A stretch of DNA of 64,000 bases. Origin: CADEEN01 sp963706685 (GTDB lineage: Bacteria > Pseudomonadota > Gammaproteobacteria > Burkholderiales > Burkholderiaceae_C). A model generated the notes under the pieces. It was given only the letters and a program-made list of their open reading frames with translations, had not been told where the DNA came from and ran no database searches. The stretch covers positions 953,648 through 1,017,647 of the forward strand of contig CAVPMY010000005.1 in the NCBI GenBank assembly GCA_963706685.1, in the 5' to 3' direction. Shown here piece by piece: positions 58,987 to 64,000 of this stretch. Made by a program: the position numbers and the translations under genes. Positions within the stretch are counted from its first letter, which is position 1; every line of letters starts with the position of its first letter.

Positions 58987-59916
58987 CAGGACAGATTTTC
59001 ATATACTAGTTTTGCCCCATAAAGGTCAAATGCAGCCATGCCCACCGATTTAAAAAACCGTGTTCCCCCTTCAGAACTGTCTTCCCGCATACAGATCCGA
59101 AAGCGGGATTATCTGATCCCTGCTAATGATCCATCCTTTAAGGGGTTCCAGCAAATCACCTGATTCCTGCAGACCATGCATGGTATCCACAAAAACCTGC
59201 TTTACATCGGAAAAAATTTCATCGGGAAATTCTCTCATGTCCGGCTTGTAGGATCCAATTCCAATCATGGTTTTTCCCTTCCACCATGCCCCGGTCCGGA
59301 ACAACCGCCTGATGAGATCCAGTGGCAGTAATGATTATTTCGGATGAATACATAGCTCCTCTGCATTTTGCACTTAACTACTTTAATATGCCTGAAGAGG
59401 TTTAAACCTTTCTGCAAAAAGATTCATGCTTCAGCGGACCGGTCAAGGATCCTGAGTTCTCTGATGGGCCTTATCTGACAGGCAAAAAGGGCCTGGTGAA
59501 ATCCCTGTATTCCCAGACCGATGATACCCAGGGTATAAGCATTTTCAGGAGCCAGGTATTTGATCCCCACCGCTCCCACAGCTGCTGTCCGCATGGCTGT
59601 TAATTTACTTCCATCCAGCACTGCAAGGGGTTCCCCGGTCTTACCGTCATTCAGAACCACCGAACCATAGATCATTGGCTTTTGCTTCTTTAAGTTTTCG
59701 GGAAAAACAGAAACAAGCTTTGGTGGAAAAATAGTTCTCACCAAAACAGGGCATTAAAAGCAGGGTATTTGGACCCCTGTCAATAGAATTCCGGGGAGGG
59801 ACATCCACAAGTCCACCGGCTGTATCTGCCAGCGCATCCTCCATGGCAGAAATCCAATCCCTCACCGGGGCAGCATTTCCTATGCTATTGCTATCGATGT
59901 TTATCATTGATGACAT
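58987..59916 (-). pseudogene. Ornithine cyclodeaminase/mu-crystallin-type imine reductase, frameshifted
   Basis: Begins MSSMINIDSNSIGNAAPVRD. Recognisable parts: GGLVDVPPRNSID, STKACFCFSRKL, YGSVVLNDGKTGEPLAVLDG, KLTAMRTAAVGAVG, then the NAD(P) loop LGIIGLGIQGFHQALF, and IGSYKPDMREFP and KSVGMAAFDLYGAKLVYEN near the end. Next to the hydroxyproline dehydratase it would reduce pyrroline-2-carboxylate to L-proline. Frames shift at about 59,720, 59,440, 59,280 and 59,080. Confidence 0.75.
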
Positions 59917-60027
59917 GAAGTTAATACCATTTTGCCACATTGCCAGCAGCGCACAAAAAAAACAAAGCCCCCATTTCCGAAGGATTTGTATTTTTATGAA
60001 ATGTATGGCTGTGGTAAAACTGAAAAT

Positions 60028-62079
60028 ATGTTAGATCATGCAAGAATCCTTTCAGAAAATGGACATACTACCTTCCTTTTTAATGATATGAAACTTTGCC
60101 AGCGGGACAGCATCCTTGTGAAATCAAAAGACATGCAGGTTTTTTCTTTTCCCCTTAGCTATCACAAGGGTGTTTTTCAAGCAAGTTTAGGCAAGTACGG
60201 GTCCTACATTGAAAAACTTAGCTTTGCTGAGGATGGCTCCATCCAGGGAGCGGTAAAGCTAAATGTTACGACTGATGAGCCTTTTATCGTTCAATGTCCT
60301 TATCAGCTTCCAAAAGAAAGAGAGCAACCCTATTTCATGATCCCGGGATTCTTATATGGCTCCAATAATCTTAAGGGTTCAGACGGACAACAACCCAAGT
60401 TTGACTATGGAGGAGAGATTGGATGGCCAAATAGTTCCAAATTTTATATTCGGGCCGACCGAAGTACCCATCCCGGAGTCATTACGATCAGAAATGAGGT
60501 GGCCTACATTGTTGGAGTTAAAGAAAGTATGAAGGACTCTTCCGGGGAAGAAATTGAAATCGAAGCAGCCACTGAGTGGGATCCTGCTTATCTATACAAC
60601 GGGCTCATGCTGGATACTCACTTTGAAGATAAAGACATTGTGGGTTTTCAGCTTGGTTATGAAAATGCTCCCGCGCGATACTCGTGGACCCGGGAAGAAG
60701 AGGTCCCAAATGAAAACGAGCATTTGTATGCATGGATTGCCGGCCGGAAGGGAGAAACTTTGCATACCGGGACTTTCTATGCTTTCACTGAAGCAAAAAA
60801 AATTCCCGACTATGGAAAGTTACTCGGACGTTACTACCCTGTGCTTCACCAGGCCCCATTGAAACGTTCCGGTCGCGACGAGGCCATAGAAAAAATCAGC
60901 CATGCCATTTGTAATTTTTCCTGGGACCCGGATATCAAGGGATTTGTATTGGTCGACGAAGAATTGACCGGTGCAGATATTGCCTGGACAGGAGGAATGC
61001 AGGTAGCCTATCCGCTTTTGAAGACGGCCCATAGAACAGGCGATGAAGAGATCCGGGAAATTGCCTTAAGCTATATCAAGCATTTATGTGAAACAGCCAT
61101 GAATAAAAAGGCAAATCTCCTGAACGAGGAATACCGGGATGGGCAGTGGAATGTAACCGGCTGGTGGGGAGTGCGTGAAGACTGTTTTAATTTTGGTGAA
61201 AATCCCCTGCATTCAGCATATTTAAACGGACAGGCATCCTACTACCTGATGAAATCCTTTGAGCTGGAAGGTGCCCGGTATAAGTCCTGGCTTGAGACTG
61301 CCAGGGTTGTGCTGGAAACAGCCCTTCGAAACCAGCGGGAAGATGGTGCATTTCCTGTCTTCTTTGATCCGGAGACGGGCGACGGGGTTGATTATGATGG
61401 CTTTCAGCCATGCTGGTTTGTTCCGGCCCTGGTGCTCTTACATAAATATACCGGGGATGGAAAATACCTGGCTGGTGCACAAAGGGGCCTTGAGCATTAC
61501 TATGGACATCACCTTAAGGGCGAACTCTTTAATACACCCATGGATATCCACCGGGGCGTTGACCAGGAAGGGAACCTTGCCTTTGTGGTGGCCTGTGTGG
61601 AACTTCACAAACTTAGCAAGGATCCAAAATACCTTGAGATGGGTATCGATGGACTGAGCTGGGAATTTTCCTGGAAGTTTCCATACAATACCCTGCATTC
61701 TGCTGAACCCCTCAAAAGCATGAACTGGTCGAGCAGCGGAGGATCCATTACCAGCAATTATAATGTGAGCATCCATCAAATGGGGAACCTGATCGCCGGG
61801 GAAATGTATTACCTGTATCAAAAAACCGGAAGTGAATATATAGGCAAGAGACTGCACGACACCTGTGTTTGGGGACTGGGAACATACAACACAAAAGACA
61901 ATGATTTCGGCTTTGGAAAAGAAGGACAGGCTACCGAGCAATTTTTCTATACCGATGGACTGGTTCTTCCATGGCCCGGGCCCTGGGACGGTGGAATCTG
62001 GGCTGCATCCCTGTCCTGGGCCTCTGCCTGTGTATTGCTCAGTTGTGCGGAAGATATCCCTGACGAGTTTTTTCAATGA
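60028..62079 (+). CDS. Unrecognised large protein, possible alpha/alpha-barrel glycosidase-like
   Basis: About 683 residues from the ATG at 60,028 (MLDHARILSENGHTTFLFND); an in-frame start at 59,932 would extend it but is less typical. N-terminal half is beta-rich. The C-terminal half (about residues 295-680) shows repeated helical segments such as GADIAWTGGMQVAYPLLKTA, HSAYLNGQASYYLMKSFELE and QMGNLIAGEMYYLYQKTGSE, like six-hairpin glycosidases. No signal peptide, so probably cytoplasmic. Frame intact. Function unknown. Confidence 0.55.
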   Translation: MLDHARILSENGHTTFLFNDMKLCQRDSILVKSKDMQVFSFPLSYHKGVFQASLGKYGSYIEKLSFAEDGSIQGAVKLNVTTDEPFIVQCPYQLPKEREQPYFMIPGFLYGSNNLKGSDGQQPKFDYGGEIGWPNSSKFYIRADRSTHPGVITIRNEVAYIVGVKESMKDSSGEEIEIEAATEWDPAYLYNGLMLDTHFEDKDIVGFQLGYENAPARYSWTREEEVPNENEHLYAWIAGRKGETLHTGTFYAFTEAKKIPDYGKLLGRYYPVLHQAPLKRSGRDEAIEKISHAICNFSWDPDIKGFVLVDEELTGADIAWTGGMQVAYPLLKTAHRTGDEEIREIALSYIKHLCETAMNKKANLLNEEYRDGQWNVTGWWGVREDCFNFGENPLHSAYLNGQASYYLMKSFELEGARYKSWLETARVVLETALRNQREDGAFPVFFDPETGDGVDYDGFQPCWFVPALVLLHKYTGDGKYLAGAQRGLEHYYGHHLKGELFNTPMDIHRGVDQEGNLAFVVACVELHKLSKDPKYLEMGIDGLSWEFSWKFPYNTLHSAEPLKSMNWSSSGGSITSNYNVSIHQMGNLIAGEMYYLYQKTGSEYIGKRLHDTCVWGLGTYNTKDNDFGFGKEGQATEQFFYTDGLVLPWPGPWDGGIWAASLSWASACVLLSCAEDIPDEFFQ

Positions 62080-62117
62080 TCAGGAAGATTTAATTCAGGA
62101 TTTAAGTTTATATAATC

Positions 62118-63259
62118 ATGATAAACAGCACATTCAGATTAATCCTTGTAACGTGCAGCCTTCTTTTTACATCCCATGCTTTCGCTCAGGATGCCATGTA
62201 TGATCAGTATGGTGGGTGCCTGGATAGGCCAATGCATGAAGGCACCGGCTATTTTCAACTGGGAGAGATCCATGGGAAACACTTCCTGGTAAGCCCTGAA
62301 GGAAATGCCTTCCGGGCGATTGGAATTAACCATACCCATATGACCGACCGTACCGATTACCAGGTGATCATTGATGAACTTAGGGCCCTGGGGTTTAATT
62401 CAGGAGACTACCAGGGTCCCCGGTGGATGTGGATAAAATCCCGTACTCGAAAGGGATCCAGCTTCTTGAGACCTCCACATGGCTTCCCGCATCAAGCTTC
62501 AAATTCGAAGATGTGTTTGATCCCGGCTTCCTGGCTTCCCTTGAGAATAAAATAAAACTTATCGTGGAACCCCAGGCGGAGAATGATATGCTCATCTGCT
62601 ATTTTCTAACCGATGTTCCGGTTTGGGAGATAGAAAAATATGGAACAGGATGGCTTGATTTCTTCAGGTCACTGGACGTGAATTCCCCCGGAGGAATGAA
62701 ATGGAAGAGCTGGAGGGCAGCCAATCCGGATGCACCTGAGAATGAATTTATACGTATCGTTGCCAGGCAGCTTTATTCTGTTGCAACAGGATTTATAAGA
62801 AAGTATGATAAGAATCATTTGATTTTTTCTGACAGGTATATCGAATATCACTTCCCGGAATCCGCATTGGAGGAATCGTTGCCCTATGTGGATGGTATTG
62901 CCATTCAACCAAAAAATTTCCTCTCCATTGACTTTTTTGAGGACCTCTACAGGAAATATAAAAAGCCCATTTTTATTGCCGATCATGTAACGTCTCACGA
63001 GACGGATGAATACTCCAACACAATGGGCCAGGTTGCCGACAACCCTGAGGATTATCTGGCATATTACCGTTCATCCGTATTTAAGATGATGTCTCTTCCT
63101 TTTGTTGTTGGCTACAACAAATGCCAATATATGGACCAGGTGATTGGCACGCAGCTCAAACAGGGCCTTTACAAACAAAATGGAGAACCTTATGATTACG
63201 TGACCGGGCTGAACGAGGCGCATCAAAGAGCCCTGGATACAGCATACAATGAACGGTAA
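62118..63259 (+). pseudogene. Secreted glycoside-hydrolase-like protein, one frameshift
   Basis: Signal peptide MINSTFRLILVTCSLLF ending AFAQ; then TGYFQLGEIHGKHFLVSPEG and FRAIGINHTHM. After a shift at about 62,420 the frame continues PYSKGIQLLETSTWLP to GLNEAHQRALDTAYNER. CYFLTDVPVWEIEKYG resembles beta-agarase-like (beta/alpha)8 glycosidases, with Asp/Glu-rich strands, but a family is not certain. About 380 residues if corrected. Confidence 0.6.
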
Positions 63260-63346
63260 TTATCTGGTACAAGCAAAGAGATAAAACCATATAGCTATGG
63301 AAGTTTTGGACAATTATCATGATATATGCATCAATAATCTATAATT

Positions 63347-63658
63347 ATGCAGATAGTAGCACTTGAAGAGATGAAGAATATTCTGGAGAAACTATTTACG
63401 AAATACAAATTCTCTGAAGAAACTGCTTCATCCTTAGCAGAAGTATTTGCTGAAAATACCCTTACGGGAGTAAATTCACATGGGATCAACCGGGTACCTC
63501 TTTTTATTGAATACGTAAAAAATGGTACGGTCAGAATCGATGCTGAAGCGGAAAAAGTAGCATCTTTTGGATCAGCACGGCTAAAAGGCCTAAAAACAAT
63601 GTATTTATCGGGGCTTTTATCAATGCCAATATGGGCCAGGCCGACTTTTCAGAATTGA
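63347..63658 (+). pseudogene. Ldh2/malate dehydrogenase-type oxidoreductase, truncated
   Basis: The first 76 residues (MQIVALEEMKNILEKLF, AENTLTGVNSHGINRVPLFI) are a clear Ldh2-family N-terminus. After about 63,574 (VASFGS) the family similarity stops, and neither this frame nor another continues it; a stop is reached at 63,658. The gene may have been cut by a second join or a large deletion. Confidence 0.6.
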
Positions 63659-63900
63659 GCATCGGTTACATTCATATTATCCGATAATCGACGGCTTCCA
63701 AGTTTGAATCCAACCTGGTATCTCATCTTTTACTTCTGATTTTGGCATACTTTATCTTTTGATAAACCAGCCTGCATCTTTGTCAAAAATCAATCTAAAT
63801 AATAATATCCTCCCGAAAGATATCTCCACCGCTCGCATACATTTCTTATTTTTAGCTGTCCAAAATCAACAAATCTGAAATTCTGACCTCTATGTTTTAA
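63659..63900. other. 242-bp AT-rich region with no gene
   Basis: No ORF, RNA or repeat is convincing here. A short in-frame stretch near 63,600-63,690 (KNNVFIGAFINANMGQAD) is not recognised. Confidence 0.5.
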
Positions 63901-64000
63901 ATGGGTTTTCCATGTTTTGTCATTTCATGTCTGGTTCTCTTTTCAACTTGTAGTGAGCCTCAAACAAAACAAACGCAAAAAGTTGAAACAAATGGCCACT
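63901..64000 (+). CDS. Start of a lipoprotein gene (partial)
   Basis: The last 33 codons begin MGFPCFVISCLVLFSTC, a lipoprotein signal with lipobox FSTC, followed by SEPQTKQTQK. The gene runs off the window. Product otherwise unknown. Confidence 0.5.
   Translation, partial: MGFPCFVISCLVLFSTCSEPQTKQTQKVETNGH

Noticed and set aside
63590..63690. Short frame KNNVFIGAFINANMGQAD after the Ldh2 fragment
   Set aside because: Too short, no start and no recognisable family.

Overview
The window joins two unrelated genomes. Bases 1 to about 36,820 are GC-rich and carry a complete beta-proteobacterial division and cell-wall (dcw) cluster in the gene order and with the ATGA stop/start overlaps usual in Burkholderiales. 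Bases from about 36,825 to 64,000 are much more AT-rich and encode Bacteroidetes proteins: a TonB-dependent receptor, a T9SS-type C-terminus, GH2 and GH43 glycosidases, and a TAnnTTTG-type promoter. A glycosyltransferase is cut in mid-gene at the boundary and nothing resembling an integration site is visible, so an assembly chimera is the simplest reading.

Burkholderiales part, mostly minus strand. Transcription runs from mraZ (22.6 kb) leftward through rsmH, ftsL, ftsI, murE, murF, mraY, murD, ftsW, murG, murC, a small ORF, ddl, ftsQ, ftsA and ftsZ to lpxC, then two small membrane proteins and a MoxR/DUF58/MxaA-like/next-gene series that resembles mxaRSAC of methylotrophs. A promoter and three 10-bp MraZ boxes lie just upstream of mraZ. 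Three spacers in the otherwise close-packed cluster hold GC-rich repeats; one, a 410-bp tandem insertion, appears to have truncated ftsW. To the right lie an RhlE-type helicase with DEGD in place of DEAD, an NnrU-like protein, an AGCS symporter, UspA, an Ugp-like ABC importer, an AlsS-type acetolactate synthase, an S41 peptidase, an XRE regulator and an orphan AtpE-like c subunit. Four single-base insertions break three transporter genes.

Bacteroidetes part. A glycan-related stretch (TonB receptor, GH2, GH43, spondin-domain lipoprotein) is followed by the most interesting locus, a lasso-peptide-like cluster at 46.4-50.9 kb. It comprises a 47-residue precursor too short for ordinary ORF calling, a transglutaminase-like B2 protease, a PqqD-like B1, a sulfotransferase and an HPr-kinase-like protein in one overlapping minus-strand operon, with an asparagine-synthetase-like cyclase divergent to it. 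The precursor has Thr at -2, Gly at +1, Glu at +9 and a C-terminal Ser, fitting a phosphorylated and possibly sulfated lasso peptide. Next come tRNA-Phe, an M16 peptidase, an O-methyltransferase, a CarH/LitR-like B12 photoreceptor regulator with an ECF sigma factor, a MaeB malic enzyme, a trans-3-hydroxy-L-proline dehydratase with a pyrroline-2-carboxylate-reductase-like enzyme, two carbohydrate-related proteins and a truncated Ldh2-family gene. Many genes here are split by one-base indels, which suggests unpolished long reads rather than decay.
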